Assembly: GCF_028561275.1 (NCBI RefSeq)
Contig: NZ_JAQQTF010000010.1
Location: 1-64,000, forward strand
Origin: Aureisphaera galaxeae
GTDB taxonomy: Bacteria; Bacteroidota; Bacteroidia; Flavobacteriales; Flavobacteriaceae
Direction: 5' to 3'
Length of the DNA stretch: 64,000 nt
Part shown: positions 10,118 to 20,091 of the stretch, piece after piece
Layout of the letters: each line of letters begins with the position of its first letter
Position numbering within the stretch: the first letter of the stretch is position 1
The notes under the pieces: model-generated
Seen by the model: only the letters and a program-made list of their open reading frames with translations
Databases searched by the model: none
Told to the model about the DNA's origin: nothing
Program-made: the position numbers and the translations under genes

Positions 10118-10136
10118 GTCCCGCACAAAGCGGGAC
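10118..10136 (-). terminator. Rho-independent terminator after mdh
   Basis: GTCCCGC-acaaa-GCGGGAC is a perfect 7-bp GC-rich stem. On the minus strand it is followed by a run of six T, placing it about 30 bases beyond the mdh stop. Confidence 0.9.
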
Positions 10137-10165
10137 CAATCTTATACTTTTTCAAATTGTCTGGA

Positions 10166-11092
10166 TTATAGTTCCAGCAATCCGTTAGTTTTGCTTACAC
10201 CAGCAGCACTTTCTTCCATGTGCTGTTTTTCGGCATCGCTAAGTTCTAACTCAACGATTTCCTCGATTCCGTTTCTTCCCAATACAACAGGTACTCCTAT
10301 ACAAAGATCGTTTAGTCCGTACTGTCCGTCTAAATATGTAGAACAAGGGAATATCTTTTTCTGATCACAGGCAATGGCTTGCACCAATCCGGATACCGCT
10401 GCTCCAGGAGCATACCAAGCAGAAGTACCTAACAATTTGGTAAGAGTAGCTCCTCCCACTTTGGTATCTTCTTTTACCTGATTTAGGCGCTCTTCAGAAA
10501 TAAAGGCAGATACAGGTACACTGTTACGGGTTGCCAAACGGGTTAGTGGGACCATTCCTTTATCACTATGACCTCCAATTACCATTCCGTCTACATCGCT
10601 AATAGGAGCTCCCAAAGCTTCCGCCAATCGGTACTTGAAACGTGCACTATCCAATGCTCCTCCCATTCCGATGATACGGTTTTTAGGAAGGTCTGTAGTC
10701 TTATGTACCAAGTAGGTCATGGTGTCCATAGGGTTACTTACAACGATCATAATAGTGTTAGGTGAGTGCTCGATCAAACTTGAAGATACGGATTTTACGA
10801 TGCCCGCATTGATTCCGATAAGTTCTTCCCTAGTCATTCCTGGCTTTCTAGGAATTCCTGAAGTAATTACACAAATATCACTTCCAGCAGTTTTTGTGTA
10901 GTCGTTGGTCGTACCGGTTATTTTGGTATCGAAACCATTCAGGGAAGCAGTTTGCATAAGGTCCATGGCCTTACCTTCGGCATACCCTTCTTTAATGTCC
11001 AACAACACAACTTCGCTAGCGAAATTTTTAATGGCAATGTACTCGGCACAACTGGCTCCTACGGCTCCTGCACCTACTACTGTTACTTTCAT
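10166..11092 (-). CDS. mdh: Malate dehydrogenase
   Basis: NAD-dependent oxidation of malate to oxaloacetate in the TCA cycle. The 308-aa length fits the LDH-like bacterial MDH type. The Rossmann motif GAGAVG is at 7-12 and Asp32 indicates NAD preference. The substrate loop has Arg82 in PRKPGMTR, which marks a malate rather than lactate enzyme. Asn120, Arg151 and the catalytic His175 (GGHSDKGMVP) are present. It is monocistronic in appearance, with a TACTTTTG promoter box upstream and a strong terminator downstream. Confidence 0.96.
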   Translation of the reverse strand: MKVTVVGAGAVGASCAEYIAIKNFASEVVLLDIKEGYAEGKAMDLMQTASLNGFDTKITGTTNDYTKTAGSDICVITSGIPRKPGMTREELIGINAGIVKSVSSSLIEHSPNTIMIVVSNPMDTMTYLVHKTTDLPKNRIIGMGGALDSARFKYRLAEALGAPISDVDGMVIGGHSDKGMVPLTRLATRNSVPVSAFISEERLNQVKEDTKVGGATLTKLLGTSAWYAPGAAVSGLVQAIACDQKKIFPCSTYLDGQYGLNDLCIGVPVVLGRNGIEEIVELELSDAEKQHMEESAAGVSKTNGLLEL

Positions 11093-11127
11093 ATGATCAA
11101 TTTTGTAAGGATTATTTTAAAGCGGTA

Positions 11128-11135
11128 CAAAAGTA
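11128..11135 (-). promoter_or_regulatory. Candidate -7 promoter box (TACTTTTG) for mdh
   Basis: Read on the minus strand, TACTTTTG matches TAnnTTTG and lies about 36 bases ahead of the mdh ATG. The surrounding 19 bases (11117-11135) are identical to those before ctlX (60877-60895). Confidence 0.6.
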
Positions 11136-11178
11136 CCATTTTCTAAAGTATTTTTAGCATGGATGTTAGAAAAAGAAA

Positions 11179-11203
11179 AGCCCGATTCGTTAGGAATCGG
11201 GCT
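11179..11203 (-). terminator. Rho-independent terminator after gyrB
   Basis: AGCCCGATTC-gttag-GAATCGGGCT is a perfect 10-bp stem. On the minus strand it is followed by a T-rich tract, just beyond the gyrB stop. Confidence 0.9.
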
Positions 11204-11225
11204 TTCTTACTATAACGATAAATGA

Positions 11226-13190
<1,965 letters not shown>

Positions 13191-13201
13191 TCAATAACAA
13201 A

Positions 13202-13209
13202 CAAATATA
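13202..13209 (-). promoter_or_regulatory. Candidate -7 promoter box (TATATTTG) for gyrB
   Basis: It matches TAnnTTTG on the minus strand, 39 bases ahead of the gyrB ATG. The -33 element is not clear. The rest of the gyrB/DUF2911 divergent gap is AT-rich without other recognisable elements. Confidence 0.45.
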
Positions 13210-13440
13210 ACGATATCCCCAATAAAATCAGTAGTTTTGGCCATTTTCCACTCTTAAGTTATTAACAATTTTTGTGAAAAAATACTTTCACAAAAAATGT
13301 AAGTATCCATCCCCCAAAACGTACCAATAATGGCCACAAAAAAACAGGCCAATTTTTTCATTTATGCAACAAAAATTTCACATAACATTATCATTTAGCC
13401 ATAAGGAAAACAACTACTTTTAATCCATAAACAAAATCTC

Positions 13441-13986
13441 ATGAAAAAATCAACAATCATCACTACTCTTTTACTTGCGCTTATGTTCGTTTTTAGCAAC
13501 GATGCACAGGCTCAAAAATTCAGCAAATTGGATGTAAGTCCTATGGATGCCGCTGCGTATCCCAGTGACTATAGAAACTCCGATAAGCTTATTAAAATTG
13601 TGTACAGCCGTCCGCAATTGAAAGGACGTTCCCTGGACAAATTGGCTCCCAATGGAAAAGTATGGCGTACCGGAGCTAATGAAGCTGCCGAAATTACCCT
13701 GTACACCGACATGAAATTAGGAGGCACTACTGTGAAGGCTGGAACCTATACGTTCTATACTATTCCTGGAGACAACGAATGGACTGCCATTATTAGCAAA
13801 GACCTCAACACTTGGGGATCTTATTTCTACGATGAGTCCAAGGATGTGGCACGATTAAGCGTACCTACCACCAACGCAGACGATTCTGTAGAGGCATTTT
13901 CTATTGCTTTTAGCGAAGGTGATAACGGAGTAGACATGCACTTGGCATGGGGGAACTGTCGTGTAACGGTTCCTTTTACAAAATAA
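13441..13986 (+). CDS. Secreted DUF2911 protein
   Basis: A 181-aa protein with a signal peptide ending NDAQAQ, so exported. The mature part is a full DUF2911 domain: KIVYSRPQLKGRSLDKLAPNG-type strand, WRTGANEAAEITLYTD, GTYTFYTIPGDNEWTAIISKD and LNTWGSYFYD. The family is common in Bacteroidota and has no established function. It stands alone, divergent from gyrB. A long hairpin lies between it and the convergent AraC gene. Confidence 0.9.
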   Translation: MKKSTIITTLLLALMFVFSNDAQAQKFSKLDVSPMDAAAYPSDYRNSDKLIKIVYSRPQLKGRSLDKLAPNGKVWRTGANEAAEITLYTDMKLGGTTVKAGTYTFYTIPGDNEWTAIISKDLNTWGSYFYDESKDVARLSVPTTNADDSVEAFSIAFSEGDNGVDMHLAWGNCRVTVPFTK

Positions 13987-14042
13987 TCGGTTTTTAGTTA
14001 AACACGGCCCAAGTTTTATTGAACAATAAGAGTTGGGTATTG

Positions 14043-14092
14043 CGCCGGACCTGCGACACATTTCCTTATGGAAGTCGATCCAAGGTCCGGCG
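14043..14092. repeat. Long perfect-stem inverted repeat between convergent genes
   Basis: CGCCGGACCT (14043-14052) pairs perfectly with AGGTCCGGCG (14083-14092). The 30-nt loop contains a nested CGAC/GTCG and TTCC/GGAA pairing. There is no T-run directly after it, so it may be a processed or bidirectional 3' end structure or a palindromic repeat rather than a classical terminator. Confidence 0.7.
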
Positions 14093-14119
14093 TGATTTAT
14101 TTGTGAACTAAGGGCTTTA

Positions 14120-15031
14120 TTAAACCACAGGAATGCAAAAGTCTACAATGCATTTCTTCTCCGGATGCTCTTCAAAATTATTATGGTAGATCTCAAATGG
14201 GTTACGATCCGCTTTTTCATACCCATTTTCATTCATCCAAACGAATAAACCACTCCACGACTTTTCAAACTCGCACAAACCTATCTCAAAACGCCCTACG
14301 ATACACTTTCCCGCCTTTACGGTAGTTATCCCTACCTCACCCTCGGCTTGCACATTTTCGTTCAATATAAGACCCGCACTCATGCGAACCTTGTTCGGCG
14401 CGGTTACCTTAAAGCTATCGTGATAGACCGTGATCATTTGGGCATCCTTCAACAATCCCAAAGGTTCTGCCCATTGCATGAGCCTTCCGTAAGCACTGGT
14501 TATATTCTGCACCCCAATACTGGTAACATAGGCCAGTTGCATCTTGGGCATTTCCTTAATTTCAATAGTTCCATTCATAACAATCCAATGTTTTAATTCG
14601 GTGAGGCTACAAATGTAATTTTCGAATTTGGGAAACACTTGACCATTCTTGCTATCTTTTTGAATGATCTTACCTATTTTCTGTGCATTGCTTTTTCGGA
14701 ATTCTGAGGGGCTTAACCCGTATTCTTTTTTGAAAGCCCTTGCAAACGAAGTATTACTAGCAAAACCCACTTCCCATGCTATTTCCCCAATTCGGAAATC
14801 CAGTTTATGCATAAGCAATGAAGCCGCCTTTTCTACCCGACGGCGAACAATATACGCATTGAGGGCTTCTCCGGTAATGGTTTTAAAAACCCTATGAAAA
14901 TGGAAGGGTGAAAAATGTCCTACTTCAGAAATTTCCTCCAGCGACAAGGGAGCCTTAAGATGATCATCTATGTACTGAAATACCTTGTTTACCCGTTTTA
15001 CATAGTCCGTTTTCGTTGGGGAATCCTGCAT
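14120..15031 (-). CDS. AraC family regulator with GyrI-like effector domain
   Basis: A 303-aa transcription regulator. The N-terminal AraC double helix-turn-helix (about 8-110) is clear: LSLEEISEVGHFSPFHFHRVFK and IGEIAWEVGFASNTSFARAFKKEYG. The C-terminal half (about 150-303) resembles the GyrI/effector-binding fold, with PKMQLAYVTSIG and a final FEIYHNNFEEHPEKKCIVDFCIPV. These proteins resemble the Rob/SoxS-plus-BmrR effector type, sensing small molecules. Its start shares one base with the queE stop (TAATG on the minus strand), so translation is probably coupled to queE. Confidence 0.9.
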   Translation of the reverse strand: MQDSPTKTDYVKRVNKVFQYIDDHLKAPLSLEEISEVGHFSPFHFHRVFKTITGEALNAYIVRRRVEKAASLLMHKLDFRIGEIAWEVGFASNTSFARAFKKEYGLSPSEFRKSNAQKIGKIIQKDSKNGQVFPKFENYICSLTELKHWIVMNGTIEIKEMPKMQLAYVTSIGVQNITSAYGRLMQWAEPLGLLKDAQMITVYHDSFKVTAPNKVRMSAGLILNENVQAEGEVGITTVKAGKCIVGRFEIGLCEFEKSWSGLFVWMNENGYEKADRNPFEIYHNNFEEHPEKKCIVDFCIPVV

Positions 15032-15660
15032 TAAGGAATGTTCAGGTATTTATGGGTTTGTAAAGATACCACCCATTTGGGGTTCTCCATGACGTAGTCT
15101 ACAATCTGGGGAACCATCTTGTCCCGCTTACTCCATTCTGGCTGTAAATACAGCTTGCATTCCGAGGATACCTTTGCAGCTTGTTCTTCGGCAAAACGGA
15201 AATCATCTTTATTATAAACAATCACTTTTAGTTCATCTGCTGCCTGATATACTTCTGGGGTAGGTAATTTCAATTTCTTGGGCGATAGGCAAATCCAATC
15301 CCAAGTTCCAGTCAACGGATAAGCCCCTGAGGTTTCTATATGGGTATCCAACCCCTTCTCCTTTAAAAGTTGTGTAAGCGGACCCATATCCCACGTTAAG
15401 GGTTCTCCTCCTGTGACCACAATGGTTTTGGAATATCTTGCGGCATTTTCTGCAATGGATTCGATTTCCGTAGGTGGGTGCACATTGGGATTCCAGCTCT
15501 CCTTCACATCGCACCAATGACAACCTACATCGCATCCACCCACACGAATGAAGTAGGCAGCGGTACCTTTGTGATATCCCTCTCCCTGTATGGTATAAAA
15601 CTCCTCCATTAGAGGCAAAAGTTGCCCCTTATCGACCAATGTCTGAATTTCTCCTTGCAT
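15031..15660 (-). CDS. queE: 7-carboxy-7-deazaguanine synthase
   Basis: Radical SAM enzyme that forms 7-carboxy-7-deazaguanine from 6-carboxytetrahydropterin in queuosine biosynthesis. The cluster-binding CxxxCxxC is Cys43, Cys47 and Cys50 (GGCDVGCHWCD), preceded by FYTIQGEG, the QueE signature. Downstream are VVTGGEPL and ETSGAYPL. The frame is open further upstream to 15786, but the ATG at 15660 gives the normal 209-aa protein and a promoter-like TACCTTTG lies just before it. The queuosine precursor originates from GTP cyclohydrolase I, also present here (1489-2166). Confidence 0.93.
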   Translation of the reverse strand: MQGEIQTLVDKGQLLPLMEEFYTIQGEGYHKGTAAYFIRVGGCDVGCHWCDVKESWNPNVHPPTEIESIAENAARYSKTIVVTGGEPLTWDMGPLTQLLKEKGLDTHIETSGAYPLTGTWDWICLSPKKLKLPTPEVYQAADELKVIVYNKDDFRFAEEQAAKVSSECKLYLQPEWSKRDKMVPQIVDYVMENPKWVVSLQTHKYLNIP

Positions 15661-15666
15661 AGGCTG

Positions 15667-15674
15667 CAAAGGTA
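15667..15674 (-). promoter_or_regulatory. Candidate -7 promoter box (TACCTTTG) for queE
   Basis: It matches TAnnTTTG on the minus strand only seven bases before the chosen ATG. If used, the transcript would be nearly leaderless. It also argues against the longer upstream frame. Confidence 0.4.
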
Positions 15675-15844
15675 GAAATATATTGTTTAGCCCGCTAAAA
15701 ACAGATGCTTTAAACCCATGCCCATTGCGGCAAAACCACAATTGCTCGTTAATAGGCCTAAAATACCTTCCATTAACCGAAAACACATATTTCAGGGTTT
15801 TCTTTTCGTAGGGCGCGAGGTATCTTCAACAAAAAGTTCGCAAG

Positions 15845-16570
15845 ATGATGAAGCTAGTATTATTCTTTTTATTTATCTCCCTAACCAGTTTCGCCCAGGT
15901 AGGAATTGGCACCACGAGCCCGGATCCTTCCTCAATTTTAGATATCACAGCTACGGACAAAGGAGTGCTTATCCCAAGAATGACCACCGCCCAGAGGGAC
16001 GCCATTACCAATCCTGTGAATGGACTAATGGTCTACAATACGGATTCTGATGAAATTCAATTGAATTCCAACAGCCCATCAACCCCAATTTGGAGAGCAT
16101 TGAGCCTAACTTCTACGGGAACCGCACCGGGAGCTTCCGTGAAATATTCGAATACCGATACGACCACGGACGTAAATGTGACCCCAGCCATTTCTTTACC
16201 CGTTTTTGGAACCCAAGAATGGAACGACAATGCCACGCTATACAATGTGTCTGGAAACCAAGTAACCATCACAGAAACTGGCCGCTACGAAGTAATTGTG
16301 AATGTTTCCCTTATCAATGTAGGCGGAAACGACAGGAACGCACCAGAAATTAGGATTGCACTAGACGGCACAGAAATAGGCTCCTATGGTTCCACAGGAT
16401 ACATAAGAAGTAACAATGGGCACGAAGAATCCTCCCTACATATTCGGGAAGTGGTTGAAGTCGCAGCCAATCAAGTTTTAACCGTGAACATTGTGCGATC
16501 GGCCAATAGCAATACCGTGAATTTACGATCTGCAGGATCCTCGAATATCTATATTGAAAAAATCATGTGA
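15845..16570 (+). CDS. Secreted tail-fibre-like protein with C1q/TNF-like C-terminal domain (copy 1)
   Basis: A 241-aa protein with a signal peptide (LFFLFISLTSFAQ). The mature N-terminus VGIGTTSPDPSSILDI with GVLIPRMTTAQRDAI and NGLMVYNTDS is the widespread Bacteroidota 'GIGT' surface-protein motif. The C-terminal 130 residues look like a C1q/TNF-like jelly roll: alternating beta strands such as GRYEVIVNVSLINVGG, IRIALDGTEIGSYGSTGYIR, SSLHIREVVEVAANQVLTV and the closing YIEKI. A role in surface display is inferred, and the function is unknown. ATGs occur at 15845 and 15848. The stop overlaps the start of the paralogue that follows (TGATG). Confidence 0.8.
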   Translation: MMKLVLFFLFISLTSFAQVGIGTTSPDPSSILDITATDKGVLIPRMTTAQRDAITNPVNGLMVYNTDSDEIQLNSNSPSTPIWRALSLTSTGTAPGASVKYSNTDTTTDVNVTPAISLPVFGTQEWNDNATLYNVSGNQVTITETGRYEVIVNVSLINVGGNDRNAPEIRIALDGTEIGSYGSTGYIRSNNGHEESSLHIREVVEVAANQVLTVNIVRSANSNTVNLRSAGSSNIYIEKIM

Positions 16571-17301
16571 TGAAAAAGATACTCGCCTTATTATTGGTAG
16601 TGACTCCTATTTTGGCGTTCGCACAGGTCGGGATGGGCACCTTGGTAGTTGATGAAAGTGCCCAACTGGAAATCTTTTCGGAAGATCAAGGAATACTTTT
16701 ACCACGACTCACCAATGCGGATCGAAATGCCCTCGTAAATCCTGCTTATGGATTACTCATTTACAACAGTGACACCAACACCTGGGAACATAACAGGGGT
16801 ACAGCTGCAGCACCTGTTTGGAATACCATAAACACGGAAAGTGCTTCTACCTCCTATGTTTCGCAGTCGGCCAAATTTTCGAATACCGATACAAGCACCA
16901 ACGTAAATAATGCTACTGCCATCGATCTTCCCGTCTTTGGAACGGAAGAATGGAACGACAATTCGTCCCTATTTGTAGTTTCCAGCAATTCCTTACAGGT
17001 AACCGAAGCAGGAAGATTCAAAATCAACATCAATGTTTCTTTGCTTAGCAATTCGAGCAGTTCGAGAAAGGCTCCGGAAATCTACATAACGGTGAACGAT
17101 GTGCAAGTGGGTAGCTACGCTTCTTCTTCCTACATAAGAAGAAACAGCGGTCATGAAGAAGGTTCCCTTCACTTAAATGAGGTGTTGAATTTGAATGCCA
17201 ATGATATGGTTAAAGTACAAATTGTACGGGCTGCGAATGGCAATACAGCTGTACTACGATCTGCCGGTTCCACCAACCTCTACATAGAAAAGGTGAACTA
17301 G
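16570..17301 (+). CDS. Secreted tail-fibre-like protein with C1q/TNF-like C-terminal domain (copy 2)
   Basis: A paralogue of the preceding gene, 243 aa, with a signal peptide (ILALLLVVTPILAFAQ). It keeps GMGTLVVDESAQLEI, GILLPRLTNADRNALVNPAYGLL-type N-terminal sequence and a closely matching C-terminal half (SNTDTSTNVNNATAIDLPVFG, EEWNDNSSL, SYIRRNSGHEEGSLHLNEV, STNLYIEKV). The ATG at 16570 shares a base with the upstream TGA, so the pair is translationally coupled and probably arose by tandem duplication. The two proteins may form a heteromeric trimer, as C1q-like domains trimerise, but this is inference. Confidence 0.8.
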   Translation: MKKILALLLVVTPILAFAQVGMGTLVVDESAQLEIFSEDQGILLPRLTNADRNALVNPAYGLLIYNSDTNTWEHNRGTAAAPVWNTINTESASTSYVSQSAKFSNTDTSTNVNNATAIDLPVFGTEEWNDNSSLFVVSSNSLQVTEAGRFKININVSLLSNSSSSRKAPEIYITVNDVQVGSYASSSYIRRNSGHEEGSLHLNEVLNLNANDMVKVQIVRAANGNTAVLRSAGSTNLYIEKVN

Positions 17302-17302
17302 G

Positions 17303-17797
17303 TTATTCTGAACGTTGTTTATACGCTACCACCTCTATTTCGATCTTAGCTCCTGCCGCTAAAGCTTCTGCCGCATAAGTTGTACGTGCCGGCTTCTGCG
17401 GAAAATACTGTGTATAGATTTTATTGAAGGCTCCAAAGTCTGAAATATCGTCCAACACCACCATCGCCTTGACCACATCTTTCATTTCCAGATCGTGTTG
17501 TGCCAAAACAGCTTTGATATTTTCCAGAGTCTGACGGGTTTCTGCTTCGATACCTCCTTCAACCAATGTACGAACGGAATGATCCATCCCAATTTGTCCG
17601 GCCAAATAATACGTATCCCCTACCTGAACCACATCGCTAAAAGGGGCATTTTGCTTTTTGGGTTCATGGGAAGCATGAAAAATAGGGGTGATTTTTTCAG
17701 GGGTTGTTTGTGCTGGTGCGGGTTCTTCTTTGGCTCTATCGGAACAGCCCAAAAGCACTGCAAATAGGGCGCTGAGCAACAGGTATCTGGATTTCAT
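17303..17797 (-). CDS. RidA/YjgF family lipoprotein
   Basis: A 164-aa protein with a lipobox (FAVLLGC, Cys18) followed by a Rid domain (about 40-160). RidA proteins hydrolyse reactive enamine/imine intermediates. The family core is visible: PFSDVVQVGDTYYLAGQIG, TRQTLENIKAVL, and PARTTYAAEALAAGAKIEIEVVA, where the Arg is the residue that binds the substrate carboxylate. Most Rid proteins are cytosolic, so an exported, lipid-anchored form is unusual and its substrate is unknown. It converges on the C1q-like pair with only one base between stops. Confidence 0.88.
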   Translation of the reverse strand: MKSRYLLLSALFAVLLGCSDRAKEEPAPAQTTPEKITPIFHASHEPKKQNAPFSDVVQVGDTYYLAGQIGMDHSVRTLVEGGIEAETRQTLENIKAVLAQHDLEMKDVVKAMVVLDDISDFGAFNKIYTQYFPQKPARTTYAAEALAAGAKIEIEVVAYKQRSE

Positions 17798-17878
17798 ATT
17801 TTAGTTTTATGGAAAAGTAAATTACGGAATATTTCAGTAGCAACGGCACAATTGCTATTTTTATCAAAATTTTTTAGG

Positions 17879-19414
17879 ATGTCCGACCAAAATGTTTTTT
17901 TCGATTACATCAATGAAGGTTACAAGACCAAAGGCGATGCCTTAACCATGGGTGCTGCCATGTTAGATGGTACCACCGTAACCAATGCCCTAGTAAGGGT
18001 ACCTCTTAAAACCATGAACCGTCATGGGCTTATCGCGGGTGCTACGGGAACCGGAAAAACGAAGACACTTCAAGTATTGGCCGAGAATCTATCAGATGCA
18101 GGAGTCCCTGTACTTCTTATGGATATGAAAGGGGATTTGAGTGGAATTGCACAACCCAGTCCGGGCCACCCTAAAATCGATGAACGCCACGAGGCTATCG
18201 GAATACCCTTCGAACCCAAGAAATTTCCAGTAGAAATCCTTTCCCTTTCGGAACAGGATGGGGTACGGCTACGAGCCACCGTAAGTGAATTCGGCCCTGT
18301 TTTAATTTCGCGAATCTTAGGAGTTTCTGAAACTCAGGCGGGTATTATTTCCATCCTTTTTAAATATTGCGACGATAATAAATTACCACTATTGGATCTT
18401 AAGGATTTCAAGAAGATCCTTCAATATGCCATGGAAGAAGGTAAAGCGGAAATTGCTAAAGAATACGGACGTATTTCGCCAGCATCGGCAGGAGCCATTC
18501 TTCGAAAAATAGTGGAATTGGAACAGCAAGGAGGAGACCTTTTCTTTGGTGAAAAATCCTTCGACACAGACGATTTACTTCGCGTGGATGAGAATGGACG
18601 TGGATATATTAATATTGTTCGTCTTACCGACATACAGGATAAACCAAAACTATTCTCAACCTTCATGCTTTGCTTGTTAGCAGAAATATATTCCACCTTC
18701 CCAGAACAAGGAGATAGTGGCCGCCCAGAACTGATTATATTTATAGACGAGGCCCACTTAATTTTTAAAGAAGCCAGTGATGCGCTGTTGGATCAGATTG
18801 AGGCTATTGTAAAGCTCATTCGTTCCAAAGGTGTTGGACTCTATTTTGTAACCCAAAACCCAACCGATGTACCGGATGCGGTTTTGAGTCAATTGGGACT
18901 TAAAGTACAACACGCCCTTCGTGCATTTACGGCCAAAGACAGAAAGGCTATTAAATTGACCGCAGAAAACTATCCGCTTTCCGATTATTACAAAACCGAC
19001 GAAGTACTTACATCGCTCGGAATTGGAGAGGCTTTGATTTCTGCCCTGAACGAAAAGGGGATTCCTACTCCGTTGGCGGCAACATTGCTAAGAGCTCCTA
19101 TGAGCCGAATGGATGTTTTGGAAGATCATGAATTGGAAGACCTCATCGGTGCCTCCAAACTCATTAAAAAATACAATAAAGAGGTAGACAGAGAGAGTGC
19201 CTACGAATTGTTGAATGAAAAAATAGAAAAGGCTAATGCAGAAGAGGCCAAGGAGAAGGCCCGAAAGGAGCGAGAGGAAACAAAGCGTTCTTCTTCACGG
19301 AGAAGATCCTCGTCCCGCAGTAGAAGATCGAGTCGAAGTCCTATAGAAAAAGTATTGACCAGCCCTACTGTAATACGCAGTGTATTGGGCATCCTTACCA
19401 AACTCATAAAATAA
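17879..19414 (+). CDS. HerA-like helicase/ATPase, DUF853 (YjgR) family
   Basis: A 511-aa cytosolic P-loop ATPase of the HerA/FtsK superfamily. The Walker A is GATGTGKTKTLQ and the Walker B is LIIFIDEAHLIF. An arginine-finger-like segment and VTQNPTDVPDAVLSQLG follow, as in E. coli YjgR. The N-terminus DYINEGY plus RHGLIAGATG is typical of DUF853. The C-terminal 60 residues are a highly charged linker with Arg/Ser repeats (KRSSSRRRSSSRSRRSSR), then a short hydrophobic end. The frame is open from 17852, but the ATG at 17879 (MSDQNVFFDY) fits the family. The physiological role is not established. Confidence 0.9.
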   Translation: MSDQNVFFDYINEGYKTKGDALTMGAAMLDGTTVTNALVRVPLKTMNRHGLIAGATGTGKTKTLQVLAENLSDAGVPVLLMDMKGDLSGIAQPSPGHPKIDERHEAIGIPFEPKKFPVEILSLSEQDGVRLRATVSEFGPVLISRILGVSETQAGIISILFKYCDDNKLPLLDLKDFKKILQYAMEEGKAEIAKEYGRISPASAGAILRKIVELEQQGGDLFFGEKSFDTDDLLRVDENGRGYINIVRLTDIQDKPKLFSTFMLCLLAEIYSTFPEQGDSGRPELIIFIDEAHLIFKEASDALLDQIEAIVKLIRSKGVGLYFVTQNPTDVPDAVLSQLGLKVQHALRAFTAKDRKAIKLTAENYPLSDYYKTDEVLTSLGIGEALISALNEKGIPTPLAATLLRAPMSRMDVLEDHELEDLIGASKLIKKYNKEVDRESAYELLNEKIEKANAEEAKEKARKEREETKRSSSRRRSSSRSRRSSRSPIEKVLTSPTVIRSVLGILTKLIK

Positions 19415-19442
19415 CCTATATTATACTACTGAACGAAAACGA

Positions 19443-20039
19443 ATGAAAAAGACTTTGTTATTAAGCGCCTTAGCGGCCCTGTTATTTATACAATGTGGAC
19501 AAGAAAAGGATCCTTATCTCATTAAGAAAGGTGAGGTGGGCCATTTAACTACTACCGTTACCATGAAGCAAGTGGATTCTATATTCGCCCAAGACTCATT
19601 GGTATGGCTTAACCCTGTACAGGATGCTTTGGGAACCCAAGGCGAAGTGGAAATCTATGAAAAAGGCGGGAAGAAACTTTTGATGCTTTCCCCACATTCT
19701 GAAACAGATCCCGATTCTAACATTGGTAATGTACAGGTGTTCGACGAGCGTTTCATTACCGAAACTGGCTTGAACATAAACAGCACCTTTGGAGATCTTA
19801 AGGCAAACTACGAAATTGAAAGTGTAGAAACCACTTTGAATGCCGTAGTAATATTTATTAAGGATAGTGATATTTTCATCACCATAGATAAGCGGGAACT
19901 ACCGGAGAACGTTCGGTATACCCTGGACAAGAAAGTAGAGCTGACCCAAATCCCAGACAGCGCCAAGTTTAAGTACTTTATGATTGGCTGGGACGAAGAA
20001 GTCGAAAAAGAAGAGACAGAAACAGAAACCGAAGAATAA
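19443..20039 (+). CDS. Hypothetical lipoprotein, 198 aa
   Basis: The lipobox signal peptide is AALLFIQC (Cys18). The mature protein has a mixed alpha/beta look (KKGEVGHLTTTVTMKQVDSIF, GEVEIYEKGGKKLLML) and an acidic Glu-rich tail (EVEKEETETETEE). No family was recognised. It starts 28 bases after the HerA-like gene, so it is probably cotranscribed, and a strong hairpin terminator follows immediately. Confidence 0.75.
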   Translation: MKKTLLLSALAALLFIQCGQEKDPYLIKKGEVGHLTTTVTMKQVDSIFAQDSLVWLNPVQDALGTQGEVEIYEKGGKKLLMLSPHSETDPDSNIGNVQVFDERFITETGLNINSTFGDLKANYEIESVETTLNAVVIFIKDSDIFITIDKRELPENVRYTLDKKVELTQIPDSAKFKYFMIGWDEEVEKEETETETEE

Positions 20040-20045
20040 ACAAAG

Positions 20046-20062
20046 GCCTCCCACTGGGAGGC
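20046..20062 (+). terminator. Rho-independent terminator
   Basis: GCCTCCC-act-GGGAGGC is a perfect 7-bp stem followed by TTTTTT. It lies 7 bases after the lipoprotein stop. Confidence 0.9.
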
Positions 20063-20091
20063 TTTTTTCTTTATAAAAAATTGTGACCGTT

